DNA of 64,000 nt from Streptomyces sp. NRRL S-337 (GCF_000720175.1 NZ_JOIX01000056.1:11859-75858); one strand, 5' to 3'; counted from the stretch's first letter, positions 8,361 through 18,005 are shown. Translations and numbers: made by a program. The notes: generated by a model from the sequence alone, not told the origin.

Positions 8361-8519
8361 ATGGAGCGCACCGTCGTACGTTGTGCCGAGGGCCACGTGT
8401 TCAGCACCGCTTCGTTCCCGATGCAGACCACCGACCGGCTCGGTCCCGGACGGCTGTTGCGCTGCCCGCGCTGTGCTCGGCTGCGGCATGCGGTGCCCGT
8501 CGAGCACGCGAAGCGGTAG
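8361..8519 (+). CDS. Small CxxC zinc-ribbon-like protein
   Basis: This 52-residue ORF starts at ATG 8361 behind GGGAGAGGGA at 8347-8356. It begins MERTVVRCAEGHVFST and has a second metal-type pair in RCPRCARL near residues 34-42, so Cys8 with His12 and the CPRC pair could bind one zinc. The size and pattern match a short conserved Streptomyces hypothetical protein known to me. The function is unknown. It stands alone between the tRNA and dcd. Confidence 0.75.
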   Translation: MERTVVRCAEGHVFSTASFPMQTTDRLGPGRLLRCPRCARLRHAVPVEHAKR

Positions 8520-8656
8520 TGATCAACCCGTAGTAGTGGTGGTGATCAGCGCGCAGCAGCGGTAGTGATCAGCGCGCGGCAGCGGTAGTGATCAGCCCGT
8601 AGCAGTGGGAGCGATCGACCCGTAGCAGTCGTGGTGATCGATCCGTAGCGGTGGCG
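8519..8656 (+). repeat. Six imperfect 23-bp tandem repeats
   Basis: Six consecutive 23-bp units begin at 8519, 8542, 8565, 8588, 8611 and 8634, with a consensus like GTGATCAGCCCGTAGCAGYGGTR. Units 2 and 3 differ by one base and the outer ones by several. Each contains a TGATCA- or CGATCG-like core. They overlap the stop of the preceding small gene and are noncoding. Confidence 0.85.
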
Positions 8657-8700
8657 ATCTGCGTCGTCGGGCGCGAGTGGAATGATCGTCCGAGGGTGGT

Positions 8701-8728
8701 GGGCCCGGTCCCTGGTGGGACCGGGCCC
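8701..8728 (+). terminator. Intrinsic terminator upstream of dcd
   Basis: A perfect 12-bp GC-rich stem (GGGCCCGGTCCC and complement) with loop TGGT follows the small gene and its repeats, with a TCGTCGT tail. Confidence 0.75.
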
Positions 8729-8771
8729 TCGTCGTGCGGTGGGGGTGGTGCGGGCGCGTATCCTCGTCTGC

Positions 8772-9347
8772 GTGCTTCTCTCAGACAAGGACATCCGGGC
8801 CGAGATCGATGCCGGCCGGGTGCGCATCGACCCCTATGACGAGTCGATGGTGCAGCCGTCCAGTATCGACGTGCGTCTCGATCGCTACTTCCGGGTGTTC
8901 GAGAACCACCGCTACCCGCACATCGACCCCGCCGTCGAGCAGTCCGACCTGACCCGTGAGGTGGTCCCGGAGGGGGACGAGGCGTTCATCCTGCACCCGG
9001 GTGAGTTCGTGCTCGCCTCGACGTACGAGGTCATCACGCTGCCCGACGACCTCGCCTCGCGGCTGGAGGGCAAGAGCTCGCTCGGGCGGCTCGGGCTGCT
9101 GACGCATTCCACCGCCGGGTTCATCGACCCGGGGTTCAGCGGGCATGTGACGCTGGAGCTGAGCAACGTGGCCACGCTGCCGATCAAGCTGTGGCCGGGC
9201 ATGAAGATCGGGCAGCTGTGCATGTTCCGGCTGACCTCGCCGGCCGAGCACCCGTACGGCAGTGAGCGGTACGGCTCCCGCTACCAGGGGCAGCGCGGCC
9301 CGACGCCGTCCCGGTCGTTCCGGAACTTCCACCGTTCGAAGGTGTGA
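8772..9347 (+). CDS. dcd: dCTP deaminase
   Basis: This 191-residue protein starts at GTG 8772, the length typical of actinobacterial Dcd. Motifs include [17 protein letters not shown] near residue 28, the [24 protein letters not shown] active-site region (with Ser/Arg and the catalytic Glu region) around 100-125, and a C-terminal [11 protein letters not shown]. It deaminates dCTP to dUTP (in some family members straight to dUMP) for thymidylate synthesis. It is followed at 93 bp by a phosphoribosyltransferase gene on the same strand. The longer in-frame upstream extension is excluded because it overlaps the terminator. Confidence 0.95.
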   Translation: MLLSDKDIRAEIDAGRVRIDPYDESMVQPSSIDVRLDRYFRVFENHRYPHIDPAVEQSDLTREVVPEGDEAFILHPGEFVLASTYEVITLPDDLASRLEGKSSLGRLGLLTHSTAGFIDPGFSGHVTLELSNVATLPIKLWPGMKIGQLCMFRLTSPAEHPYGSERYGSRYQGQRGPTPSRSFRNFHRSKV

Positions 9348-9440
9348 GGCCGCCCGCGGCGGGGGCGCCGTGGGCCGGGCCGAGGTCGTCGGCCGAAGGC
9401 CAGGTCGTAGGTCGAAACAGAGAAGGTCTGAGAGAGATTC

Positions 9441-9938
9441 GTGAGTGACGTGCGGGAGAACCTGACGTACGAGCGGTTCGGCGGGGCGGTCCGCGAGCTG
9501 GCACAGACGATCGCGGACGACGGGTACGAGCCGGACATCGTGCTGTCGATCGCCCGGGGCGGCGTGTTCGTCGCGGGCGGTCTGGCGTACGCGCTGGACT
9601 GCAAGAACATCCACCTCGTGAACGTGGAGTTCTACACCGGCGTGGGGACCACCCTGGAGATGCCGGTCATGCTGGCGCCGGTCCCGAACGCGATCGACTT
9701 CTCGGAGAAGAAGGTGCTGATCGCCGATGACGTGGCCGACACCGGCAAGACGCTGAAGCTGGTGCGCGACTTCTGCCTGGAGACCGTGGCCGAGGTGCGC
9801 AGCGCGGTGATCTACGAGAAGTCGCACTCGCTGGTGAAGTGCGAGTACGTCTGGAAGCGCACGGACGACTGGATCAACTTCCCGTGGAGCGTCGAGCCGC
9901 CGGTGGTCCGGCGGGAGGGGCAGATCCTCGACGCGTGA
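9441..9938 (+). CDS. Phosphoribosyltransferase (xanthine/guanine type)
   Basis: This 165-residue type I PRTase starts at GTG 9441. It has the PRPP loop KVLIADDVADTGKTLKLV around residues 93-110 and an early IVLSIARGGVFVAGGLAYAL segment typical of hypoxanthine/xanthine-guanine PRTases, plus a C-terminal tryptophan-rich hood (DDWINFPW). It probably salvages a purine base with PRPP; the exact base cannot be read from the sequence. A strong terminator follows. Confidence 0.85.
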   Translation: MSDVRENLTYERFGGAVRELAQTIADDGYEPDIVLSIARGGVFVAGGLAYALDCKNIHLVNVEFYTGVGTTLEMPVMLAPVPNAIDFSEKKVLIADDVADTGKTLKLVRDFCLETVAEVRSAVIYEKSHSLVKCEYVWKRTDDWINFPWSVEPPVVRREGQILDA

Positions 9939-9960
9939 CCCGGTAAGTTCCTTATCGCAC

Positions 9961-9988
9961 AAGGGAGTTGGCTTCGGCCGGCTCCCTT
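9961..9988 (+). terminator. Intrinsic terminator of the phosphoribosyltransferase gene
   Basis: AAGGGAGTTGGC pairs with GCCGGCTCCCTT around a TTCG tetraloop, followed by TGTTGGTTG. Confidence 0.8.
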
Positions 9989-10130
9989 GTTGGTTGGGGG
10001 CGGTGCGTCGGTGTGCGCGCCGGCCTGTGTCCTGTGCGCGTCTTTCGGCCAATGGCGTTACCGGTGTTCCGCCGGGGCCTACTTGCGAGTACAACCCGCG
10101 GTAACAGCAGACCGGAGGGGAGGCCGCAGG

Positions 10131-11714
10131 ATGCGTACGAGAGGCGTGAGACGGGCGGGGCACGGGTGGCGCGGGTTCGGTGGCTTACGGGGTGCGGTGG
10201 TGGGCTCGGCCGCGGCGCTGGGGGTGGTGTTCACCCTGGCGGCGGGCGGCGGGGCGAGTGCCGCCACCGGAGCCGCGAGCGGAAGCGGGCGGGCGACGAT
10301 CACGGCCACCACACCGCTGTCGCCCGAGCTGGAGAGGATCCGGGCGCAGGAGGCGGTCAAGCTCTACGGGGACCCGGCCGAGCGGCCGCTCGCCGAGCGC
10401 AAGACCTCGCTGATCTCGCTGGGCGACAGCGAGATCTCCGGCGAGGGCGTCGGGACGTACGAGCCGGGGACCGACGGGCCCACCAACTGGTGCCACCGGT
10501 CCCCGGACGCGGCGATCCACCGCACCGGCATCGCGGCCGACGTCACGTACAACGTCGCGTGCTCGGGCGCGTCCAGCGGGAACATCGTCATCGGCGGCAG
10601 CAAGCAGTACGCCGATGAGCTGGTGCAGAGCGACAGCCTGGCGATCGCGGCCCGCAACACCCGGCTGAAGATGGTGCTCCTGATGGCCGGCGCCAACGAC
10701 GACCTGCAGTTCGGGCCGGTGATGACGGACTGCGTGGAGCACTGGTTCCTGCTCCAGGGCACCTGCGAGCCGAAGTACCGGCCGGGGTGGCAGGCGCGGG
10801 TCGACGGCCTGGTGCCGAAGATCGAGCGGACGCTGAACGACCTGCGGACCGTGATGCGGAACGCGGGGTACGCGGACGGCGACTACCGGCTCGTGGTGAT
10901 GTCGTACCCGAGCCCCATCGGGCCGGACGTGGAGGACAACCCGCACTTCCCCGGGAAGCTGCCGGGCGGCTGCACGGGCTACACCTCCGACGCCGGATGG
11001 GGGCGCAACACCGCCGTACCGGCCTTCGAACGCGGCGTCCGGAAGATCGCGCAGGACACCGGCGTGACCTACCTCGACGCCTCGCGGCTCTTCCACGGCC
11101 ACGAGGTGTGCATGGAGGACACCTGGGCGCGCGGGCTGTACGTGAACCTCACCAACCCCTTCCCGCCCGACTCCAATTCGGTGCGGCAGTCCTTCCACCC
11201 CAACGCGCGCGGGCATGCGGCGTTCGCCTCCTGCCTGACCCAGCTGTACGCGGCGCCGGGACTGCGTGAGGCGTCCTGCACGGACCCGGCGAGCACCGGG
11301 CGGCCGAAGCTGTACCCGGGCGCCTGGGACGACGCGTACCGGCCGCTGCGGAACGCCGCCACCGGCAGCTGTGTGGACGCGACCGGCGGCGCCAGCCGCA
11401 ACGGCACGGTGGTCGGCGGCTGGGACTGCAACGGCCAGCGCCACCAGGACTGGTGGTACGACGGTGACCAGCGGTCGGTGCACGTCGGACTGACCCAGGA
11501 CCGGTGCCTGGACGTCCCGGGCGGACGGTACGAGCCGGGGGCCGGGCTGGTGCTGTGGAACTGCTCGGGCGCGGCCAACCAGCAGTTCGCCCGGCCGGCG
11601 GACGGCACGGTCCGGCCGGCCGCCGCGCAGTCGCTCTGCCTGACGCTGGACGGCGTGAAGGAGCCGCTGCGGCTGCGGGCGTGTGACGGGTCGACGGGGC
11701 AGCGGTTCGCGTAA
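10131..11714 (+). CDS. Secreted GDSL/SGNH esterase with ricin-type lectin domain
   Basis: This 527-residue protein starts at ATG 10131 behind GGAGGGGAGG. The first about 45 residues form an Arg-rich signal peptide (hydrophobic core AVVGSAAALGVVFTLAAGG, cleavage near ASA). The SGNH fold has block I SLISLGDSEISGEG, block III GANDD and block V FHPNARGHAAF with the catalytic His. Residues about 400-527 form a ricin B-type beta-trefoil with QDWWYD and NQQFARP (QxW-like repeats), likely for carbohydrate binding. It probably acts as an extracellular esterase or lipase on polymer-bound substrates. It is transcribed alone and shares a terminator with the convergent gene. Confidence 0.9.
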   Translation: MRTRGVRRAGHGWRGFGGLRGAVVGSAAALGVVFTLAAGGGASAATGAASGSGRATITATTPLSPELERIRAQEAVKLYGDPAERPLAERKTSLISLGDSEISGEGVGTYEPGTDGPTNWCHRSPDAAIHRTGIAADVTYNVACSGASSGNIVIGGSKQYADELVQSDSLAIAARNTRLKMVLLMAGANDDLQFGPVMTDCVEHWFLLQGTCEPKYRPGWQARVDGLVPKIERTLNDLRTVMRNAGYADGDYRLVVMSYPSPIGPDVEDNPHFPGKLPGGCTGYTSDAGWGRNTAVPAFERGVRKIAQDTGVTYLDASRLFHGHEVCMEDTWARGLYVNLTNPFPPDSNSVRQSFHPNARGHAAFASCLTQLYAAPGLREASCTDPASTGRPKLYPGAWDDAYRPLRNAATGSCVDATGGASRNGTVVGGWDCNGQRHQDWWYDGDQRSVHVGLTQDRCLDVPGGRYEPGAGLVLWNCSGAANQQFARPADGTVRPAAAQSLCLTLDGVKEPLRLRACDGSTGQRFA

Positions 11715-11761
11715 CGGCCGCTGCCGGTAGGCCGGCCGCACGCGGCGCCCCGTACGGCGAA

Positions 11762-11798
11762 GGGCCCGTCCCGGAGCGGAGTGCTCCGGGACGGGCCC
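11762..11798. terminator. Bidirectional terminator between convergent genes
   Basis: A 16-bp stem (GGGCCCGTCCCGGAGC and complement) with a 5-nt loop lies between the convergent esterase and Yip1-family genes. Confidence 0.85.
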
Positions 11799-11826
11799 CT
11801 GCCGTGTGGCCGGTCCGGGCCGTGGG

Positions 11827-12768
11827 CTACAGCGTGCCCAGTTTGAGCAGCGCCAGCAGCGCGACCAGCTGGATCGCGGAGGCGCCGAGCGCCTTCGGCC
11901 ACGGCAGGTCGTGCGACTTGCTGACCATGGAGGTCAGGAGGTAGCCGGTGGCGAGCCAGGTCAGCCAGCCCAGGACCTGGACGAGCGCGGAGTCGCCGCC
12001 GAGGAACATCGCGAACAGCAGCCGGGGCGCGTCCGTGATCGTCATGATCAGCATGGCCAGGCCGATGGTCGGCTGCCAGGCACCGTCACCGCCGAGCTGG
12101 CGGGCCAGGGTGTGGGTGACCGCGCCCAGGATCAGGCTGCCGACGATGAACATCACGGCGGTGATCAGCACCCAGGGGATGCTGTTGGAGAGCGTGGCGT
12201 TCAGCACGTCCTCGCGGGCCTTGTCGAAGCCGAAGACCGCGAGCAGGCCGTAGACGAACGTGACGGTCAGGGCCGGGCCCCACACCTGGTGGTCCCGCAT
12301 CTGCCAGAACGTCGGGTCGGGACGCAGCACGATGCCGGACAGCAGCTGCTTCCAGTGCAGCCGGGGGCCGGCCGGCGGGGCGGAGGACTGGCCGGCGCGG
12401 TACGTGCCGCCGTCGGCGTACTCACCGTCGGCCGGGCCGTTGCCGTACTGATCGGGGTACCCGCCGTACGCGTCCGGGGCCTCGCCGATGCTGAACTGCC
12501 GGGTGCTGCCGGGGTTGTTGTCGCCGCCGTACGGTGCGTAGCCGGCGCCGCCGGCGTCGCCGAAGTACTCGGGCTCGCCGTACTGCTGCGGCTGCCCCTG
12601 CGGGCCGCTGCCGTACTGCTGCCACTGCCCGTGCGGTGGCGGCGCGGCCTGCTGTCCGTACGGCCCCTGCTGCCCGTACGGCGCCTGCTGCGCCTGTCCC
12701 TGGTGCCCCTGCTGTCCGTTCTGCGCGGGGCGGGCGTCCCGTCCGCGACCCATCCTGAATCCAGCCAC
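11827..12768 (-). CDS. Yip1-family membrane protein
   Basis: The protein has 313 residues. The first about 140 are a Gln/Gly/Tyr/Pro-rich low-complexity tail (repeats such as YGQQGPYGQQ), followed by LHWKQLLSGIVLRPDPTFWQMRDHQVWGPAL, the start of the Yip1 domain, and five hydrophobic segments (for example VTFVYGLLAVFGF, VLITAVMFIVGSLILGAV, PTIGLAMLIMTI). Actinobacterial Yip1 proteins of this type are integral membrane proteins without a defined biochemical role. It is on the minus strand, converging on the esterase gene. Confidence 0.85.
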   Translation of the reverse strand: MAGFRMGRGRDARPAQNGQQGHQGQAQQAPYGQQGPYGQQAAPPPHGQWQQYGSGPQGQPQQYGEPEYFGDAGGAGYAPYGGDNNPGSTRQFSIGEAPDAYGGYPDQYGNGPADGEYADGGTYRAGQSSAPPAGPRLHWKQLLSGIVLRPDPTFWQMRDHQVWGPALTVTFVYGLLAVFGFDKAREDVLNATLSNSIPWVLITAVMFIVGSLILGAVTHTLARQLGGDGAWQPTIGLAMLIMTITDAPRLLFAMFLGGDSALVQVLGWLTWLATGYLLTSMVSKSHDLPWPKALGASAIQLVALLALLKLGTL

Positions 12769-12914
12769 GCCTTCGAAAGTACCTGGTCCCCGGGGGCCGG
12801 GTGGCCGAGTGGGGAGATGGGGGTGCGTTTGGGGCTGAGCTGTGACAGTCCGCAGTTCGCTGCGCTTGGCTGTCGGCCCACGTACTCGGCTGCGGCGCCG
12901 TGCCGGGAAAAGCT

Positions 12915-12954
12915 GAGTGGGGGTGCGCGTGATTGCTCACGTGCACCCCCACTC
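12915..12954 (-). terminator. Terminator of the Fe-S oxidoreductase gene
   Basis: An 18-bp stem with one mismatch (GAGTGGGGGTGC.. and complement) and loop TTGC lies 31 bp past the stop of the minus-strand gene. Confidence 0.8.
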
Positions 12955-12985
12955 GGGGTTTTCCTCAAGGTTCTTCAGGTGTGGG

Positions 12986-15253
12986 CTACTTCACCGGCTC
13001 GGGCTCCGGCTCGTTCGCCGTTTCCGGCTCGTCCGTCGGGTCGGTGGGCGTCTTGACGGAGTCCAGCAGGAGCTGGGCGACGTCAACGACCTGGATGGAT
13101 TCCTTCGCCTTGCCGTCGTTCTTCTTGCCGTTGACCGAGTCGGTGAGCATGACCAGGCAGAAGGGGCAGGCGGTGGAGACGATGTCGGGGTTGAGGGAGA
13201 GGGCTTCGTCGACGCGTTCGTTGTTGATGCGCTTGCCGATGCGCTCTTCCATCCACATGCGGGCACCGCCGGCGCCGCAGCAGAAGCCGCGCTCCTTGTG
13301 GCGGTGCATCTCCTCGTTCCGCAGGCCCGGCACCTTGGCGATGATCTCGCGCGGCGGGGTGTAGACCTTGTTGTGGCGGCCCAGGTAGCAGGGGTCGTGG
13401 TAGGTGATCAGGCCCTCGACCGGGGTGACGGGGATGAGCTTGCCCTCGTCGATGAGGTGCTGCAGCAGCTGCGTGTGGTGGATGACCTCGAACTCGCCGC
13501 CCAGCTGGGGGTACTCGTTCGCGATGGTGTTGAAGCAGTGCGGGCAGGTCGCGACGATCTTCTTCTTGGACTTCGGCTTCTTCGTCGACTCGTCCTCCGA
13601 GTCCTCGCCGAAGGCCATGTTCAGCATCTCGACGTTCTGCTGACCGAGCTGCTGGAAGAGGAACTCGTTGCCCAGGCGGCGGGCCGAGTCACCGGTGCAC
13701 GCCTCGTCGCCACCCATGATGGCGAACTTCACGCCCGCGATGTGGAGGAGTTCGGCGAAGGCCTTGGTGGTCTTCTTGGCGCGGTCCTCCAGGGCTCCGG
13801 CGCAGCCGACCCAGTACAGGTACTCGACCTCGGTGAGGTCCTCGATGTCCTTGCCGACGACCGGGACCTCGAAGTCGACCTCCTTGGTCCAGGCGAGGCG
13901 CTGCTTCTTGGCCAGGCCCCAGGGGTTGCCCTTCTTCTCCAGGTTCTTGAGCATGGTGCCGGCTTCGGAGGGGAAGCTGGACTCGATCATGACCTGGTAG
14001 CGGCGCATGTCGACGATGTGGTCGACGTGCTCGATGTCGACCGGGCACTGCTCGACGCAGGCACCGCAGGTGGTGCAGGACCACAGCACGTCCGGGTCGA
14101 TGACGCCGTTCTCCTCCAGCGTCCCGATCAGCGGGCGCTCGGCCTCGGCCAGCGCCGACGCGGGCACGTCCTTGAGCTGCTCCTCGGTGGCCTGCTCCGT
14201 GCCCTCCATGTCCTTGCCGCCGCCGGCGAGCAGGTAGGGGGCCTTGGCGTGCGAGTGGTCGCGCAGGGCCATGATCAGCAGCTTGGGGGAGAGCGGCTTG
14301 CCGGTGTTCCACGCGGGGCACTGCGACTGGCAGCGGCCGCACTCGGTGCAGGTGGAGAAGTCCAGCAGGCCCTTCCAGGAGAAGTGCTCGATCTGGGAGA
14401 CGCCGAACTGGTCGTCCTCGCCCGGGTCCTCGAAGTCGATCGGCTTGCCCGCCGAGGTCATCGGCTGCAGCGCGCCCAGGGCGACGTCGCCGTCGGCCTC
14501 GCGCTTGAACCAGATGTTGGGGAAGGCCAGGAAGCGGTGCCAGGCGATGCTCATGTCGGTGTTGAGGCCGACCGTGATCGCCCACGTCATCGTCACGCCG
14601 AGCTTGATCATGGCGACGAAGTAGGTCAGGTTCTGCAGGGTGCCGAGGCTGAGCCCCTTGAACGCCGCGACGAGGGGGTACGAGGCGAAGTACGCGGGCT
14701 CGTAACCGTCGACGTGGTGCAGGGCGCCTTCGAGGCCGCGCAGCGTCATGATGGCCAGACCGATGACGAGGATGACGTACTCGACGAAGTACGCCTGCCA
14801 GGCGGTCGAACCGGCGAAGCGGGATTTGCGGCCGGCCCGCGAGGGCAGGTTCATCAGCCGGATCGCGATCAGCACGATGATGCCGAGCGTGGTGGCCGTA
14901 CCGATGAACTCGGTGTAGAGCTCGTACGGCAGCCAGTTGCCGATGACCGGCAGCACCCAGTCGGCCTTGAAGAGCTGGCCGTAGGCGTTGACGATCGTCA
15001 GCCCCAGAGTGAGGAAGCCGACGGCGACGAACCAGTGGGCGATGCCGATGACACCCCACTTGTTCATACGTGTGTGGCCGACGAACTCTTTGCCGAGGGT
15101 GATCGTGCGCTGCTTCGGGTCGTCGGTGCGGGTGCCCGCCGGAACCGGCGAACCGAGCCGGAAGAACCGGATGAACCGGGCGATGGCTCGGCCGACGAGC
15201 GCAACACCGACTGCCGTGAGGACCAGCACCACGATGATCGCGGCGAGTTGCAT
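12986..15253 (-). CDS. Membrane-anchored Fe-S oxidoreductase (heterodisulfide reductase-like)
   Basis: This 755-residue protein has about five N-terminal membrane segments resembling the cytochrome b-type subunit of nitrate or heterodisulfide reductases. Two 4Fe-4S clusters follow (CTECGRCQSQCP and CTTCGACVEQCP, residues about 300-420), then two cysteine-rich CCG domains (CPHCFNTIANEYP, HDPCYLGRHN, CCGAGGARMWMEERIG). It probably passes electrons between the quinone pool and an unidentified dehydrogenase. It is a single gene, divergent from dnaK, with a Pro/Glu-rich C-terminus. Homologues are common in Streptomyces and mycobacteria. The exact reaction is not evident from the sequence. Confidence 0.9.
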   Translation of the reverse strand: MQLAAIIVVLVLTAVGVALVGRAIARFIRFFRLGSPVPAGTRTDDPKQRTITLGKEFVGHTRMNKWGVIGIAHWFVAVGFLTLGLTIVNAYGQLFKADWVLPVIGNWLPYELYTEFIGTATTLGIIVLIAIRLMNLPSRAGRKSRFAGSTAWQAYFVEYVILVIGLAIMTLRGLEGALHHVDGYEPAYFASYPLVAAFKGLSLGTLQNLTYFVAMIKLGVTMTWAITVGLNTDMSIAWHRFLAFPNIWFKREADGDVALGALQPMTSAGKPIDFEDPGEDDQFGVSQIEHFSWKGLLDFSTCTECGRCQSQCPAWNTGKPLSPKLLIMALRDHSHAKAPYLLAGGGKDMEGTEQATEEQLKDVPASALAEAERPLIGTLEENGVIDPDVLWSCTTCGACVEQCPVDIEHVDHIVDMRRYQVMIESSFPSEAGTMLKNLEKKGNPWGLAKKQRLAWTKEVDFEVPVVGKDIEDLTEVEYLYWVGCAGALEDRAKKTTKAFAELLHIAGVKFAIMGGDEACTGDSARRLGNEFLFQQLGQQNVEMLNMAFGEDSEDESTKKPKSKKKIVATCPHCFNTIANEYPQLGGEFEVIHHTQLLQHLIDEGKLIPVTPVEGLITYHDPCYLGRHNKVYTPPREIIAKVPGLRNEEMHRHKERGFCCGAGGARMWMEERIGKRINNERVDEALSLNPDIVSTACPFCLVMLTDSVNGKKNDGKAKESIQVVDVAQLLLDSVKTPTDPTDEPETANEPEPEPVK

Positions 15254-15439
15254 TGGGGGCTCCTCGAACCTGCGAGAGCGGAATTACTAAGCAGTAACTT
15301 TTTGGGTCTGACGCTGAGGTTACCCATTCTCCCCGGTGCCATGAAGGCGCGCGGCCGGTGATCTGTGTCGCGCAGGCAACCCTGCGTCGCGGGTGGACGT
15401 CCTCGGGGAGGGCCGGGTGACGATAAGGGCGACATAAAA

Positions 15440-15460
15440 GTTGAGTGGGCTCGACTCAGC
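15440..15460. promoter_or_regulatory. HspR inverted repeat (HAIR) 1 upstream of dnaK
   Basis: GTTGAGT-N7-ACTCAGC matches the HAIR consensus CTTGAGT-N7-ACTCAAG at 11 of 14 positions, about 70 bp upstream of the dnaK start. Confidence 0.75.
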
Positions 15461-15491
15461 TCTGTTGACAGGTTTTTCTTGGTGTTGCACT

Positions 15492-15512
15492 CTTGAGCCT
15501 GTTCCACTCAAG
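15492..15512. promoter_or_regulatory. HspR inverted repeat (HAIR) 2 upstream of dnaK
   Basis: CTTGAGC-N7-ACTCAAG matches the HAIR consensus at 13 of 14 positions and ends 18 bp before the dnaK ATG, over the AGCTGGAGG ribosome-site region. A TTGACA at 15465-15470 between the two sites could be the -35 element. Repression by HspR with DnaK as co-repressor is established for this operon in Streptomyces. Confidence 0.9.
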
Positions 15513-15530
15513 TCAGCTGGAGGAATCGAA

Positions 15531-17298
15531 ATGGCACGTGCGGTCGGCATCGACCTGGGCACGACGAACTCCGTCGTCAGTGTTCTTGAAGGCGGTGAGC
15601 CCACCGTCATCACCAACGCCGAGGGCGCCAGGACCACGCCGTCCGTCGTCGCTTTCGCGAAGAACGGCGAGGTGCTGGTCGGCGAGGTCGCCAAGCGCCA
15701 GGCGGTCACCAACGTCGACAGGACCATCCGGTCGGTCAAGCGCCACATGGGCACCGACTGGAAGATCGGCATTGACGGCAAGGACTTCAACCCGCAGCAG
15801 ATGAGCGCCTTCATCCTGCAGAAGCTCAAGCGGGATGCAGAGGCGTACCTGGGCGAGAAGGTCGTCGACGCGGTCATCACCGTTCCGGCCTACTTCAACG
15901 ACTCCGAGCGCCAGGCCACCAAGGAGGCCGGTGAGATCGCGGGCCTCAACGTCCTGCGCATCGTCAACGAGCCCACCGCGGCCGCCCTGGCCTACGGCCT
16001 GGAGAAGGACGACCAGACCATTCTGGTCTTCGACCTCGGTGGCGGCACCTTCGACGTCTCGCTGCTGGAGATCGGCGACGGCGTCGTCGAGGTGAAGGCC
16101 ACCAACGGTGACAACCACCTCGGTGGTGACGACTGGGACCAGCGCGTCGTCGACTACCTGGTCAAGCAGTTCCAGAACGGCCACGGCGTCGACCTGTCCA
16201 AGGACAAGATGGCGCTGCAGCGTCTGCGCGAGGCCGCCGAGAAGGCGAAGATCGAGCTGTCGTCGTCCACCGAGACGACGATCAACCTGCCGTACATCAC
16301 CGCCTCGGCCGAGGGCCCGCTGCACCTGGACGAGAAGCTCACCCGCTCGCAGTTCCAGCAGCTGACCGCGGACCTCCTGGAGCGCTGCAAGACCCCGTTC
16401 CACAACGTGATCAAGGACGCCGGCATCCAGCTGGCCGAGATCGACCACGTGGTCCTGGTCGGCGGTTCGACCCGTATGCCGGCCGTCGCCGAGCTCGTCA
16501 AGGAGCTGACCGGCGGCAAGGACGCCAACAAGGGCGTCAACCCGGACGAGGTCGTGGCCATCGGCGCCACCCTGCAGGCCGGTGTCCTCAAGGGTGAGGT
16601 CAAGGACGTCCTCCTGCTGGACGTCACCCCGCTGTCCCTGGGCATCGAGACCAAGGGCGGCATCATGACCAAGCTCATCGAGCGGAACACGACGATCCCG
16701 ACCAAGCGGTCCGAGATCTTCACCACCGCCGAGGACAACCAGCCGTCCGTGCAGATCCAGGTCTACCAGGGCGAGCGCGAGATCGCGGCGTACAACAAGA
16801 AGCTCGGGATGTTCGAGCTGACCGGTCTGCCGCCGGCCCCGCGTGGCGTCCCGCAGATCGAGGTCTCCTTCGACATCGACGCCAACGGCATCATGCACGT
16901 GACCGCGAAGGACCTGGGCACGGGCAAGGAGCAGAAGATGACCGTCACCGGCCGCCGAGGCCCGCAACCAGGGCGAGCAGCTCGTCTACCAGACCGAGAA
17001 GTTCCTCAAGGACAACGAGGACAAGGTCCCCGCTGAGGTCAAGACCGAGGTCGAGGAAGCCGTCACCGAGCTGAAGGAGAAGCTCAAGGGCGAGGACACC
17101 GCGGAGATCCGCACCGCCACCGAGAAGGTCGCGGCCGTCTCCCAGAAGCTCGGCCAGGCCATGTACGCCGACGCCCAGGCCGCGCAGGGCGCCGAGGGTG
17201 CTCCGGCCGGTGACCAGGCCAAGGCCGACGCCGCCGACGACGTCGTGGACGCCGAGATCGTCGACGACGAGAAGCCCAAGAAGGACGGTGCCGCGTGA
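15531..17298 (+). pseudogene. dnaK: DnaK chaperone gene with internal deletion and frameshift
   Basis: From ATG 15531 (ribosome site GGAGG) the first 474 residues are normal Hsp70: DLGTTNS at the start, the ATPase domain, and the substrate domain up to [12 protein letters not shown]. At about 16953 the frame breaks into [10 protein letters not shown] and stops at 17036. The true C-terminus ([17 protein letters not shown] through [17 protein letters not shown]) resumes in frame 1 from 16957 to the TGA at 17296-17298. The two parts total about 587 residues, whereas Streptomyces DnaK has about 618, so about 30 residues (the segment after VTGGSS) are missing along with the frame. Because the operon is otherwise intact, an assembly deletion is more likely than real loss. 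Confidence 0.9.
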
Positions 17299-17960
17299 CG
17301 GAGGAGACCCCGGGCTTTGAAGAGAAGCCCGACGTCCCCTCTGACGCCGCAACCCCCGAAGACGCGGCGCAGGAGGCCGAGTCCGCCGACAAGGCGGGCT
17401 CGGCCCCGGCCGGGGACGTACAGGACGTAGCGCTCCAGGCGCAGCTGGACCAGGTGCGTACGGCGCTCAACGAGCGCACGGCGGACCTCCAGCGGCTCCA
17501 GGCGGAGTACCAGAACTACCGTCGTCGGGTGGAACGGGACCGGGTCGCGGTCAAGGAGATCGCGGTGGCGAACCTCCTGTCCGAGCTCCTTCCCGTGCTC
17601 GACGACGTCGGCCGGGCGCGTGAACACGGCGAGCTGGTCGGCGGCTTCAAGTCGGTCGCCGAGTCGCTGGAAACCGTGGTCGCCAAGCTCGGTCTGCAGC
17701 AGTTCGGCAAGGAGGGCGAGCCCTTCGACCCGACGATCCACGAGGCCCTGATGCACTCGTACGCGCCCGACGTCACGGAGACGACGTGCGTGGCGATTCT
17801 GCAGCCCGGGTATCGCATCGGTGAGCGAACGATCCGCCCCGCGCGGGTCGCCGTCGCCGAACCGCAGCCGGGCGCGCAGAGCGCCAAGTCCGGATCGGAT
17901 GACGACGCCAAGGGTGCCAAGGCTTCGGACGAGGAGAGCGGTGGCCCGGAAGAGGGCTGA
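17295..17960 (+). CDS. grpE: GrpE nucleotide exchange factor
   Basis: The 221-residue protein starts at GTG 17295, overlapping the dnaK stop (GTGA). It has an acidic disordered N-terminus, a long coiled coil (residues about 50-100: [26 protein letters not shown]) and the C-terminal beta domain with [15 protein letters not shown] and [22 protein letters not shown], the GrpE signature. It releases ADP from DnaK. It is second in the HspR-controlled operon. Confidence 0.95.
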   Translation: MTEETPGFEEKPDVPSDAATPEDAAQEAESADKAGSAPAGDVQDVALQAQLDQVRTALNERTADLQRLQAEYQNYRRRVERDRVAVKEIAVANLLSELLPVLDDVGRAREHGELVGGFKSVAESLETVVAKLGLQQFGKEGEPFDPTIHEALMHSYAPDVTETTCVAILQPGYRIGERTIRPARVAVAEPQPGAQSAKSGSDDDAKGAKASDEESGGPEEG

Positions 17961-18005
17961 CGTGGGGACAAATAGAAGAACCGCGCGGGAGGAGGGACGT
18001 CGAGG

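Noticed and set aside
8519..8656. CRISPR array
   Set aside because: Units are directly joined without spacers and diverge from each other; no cas genes are in the window.
12917..15361. Plus-strand ORF of 814 codons
   Set aside because: Antisense to the Fe-S oxidoreductase gene, whose cluster motifs are unambiguous.
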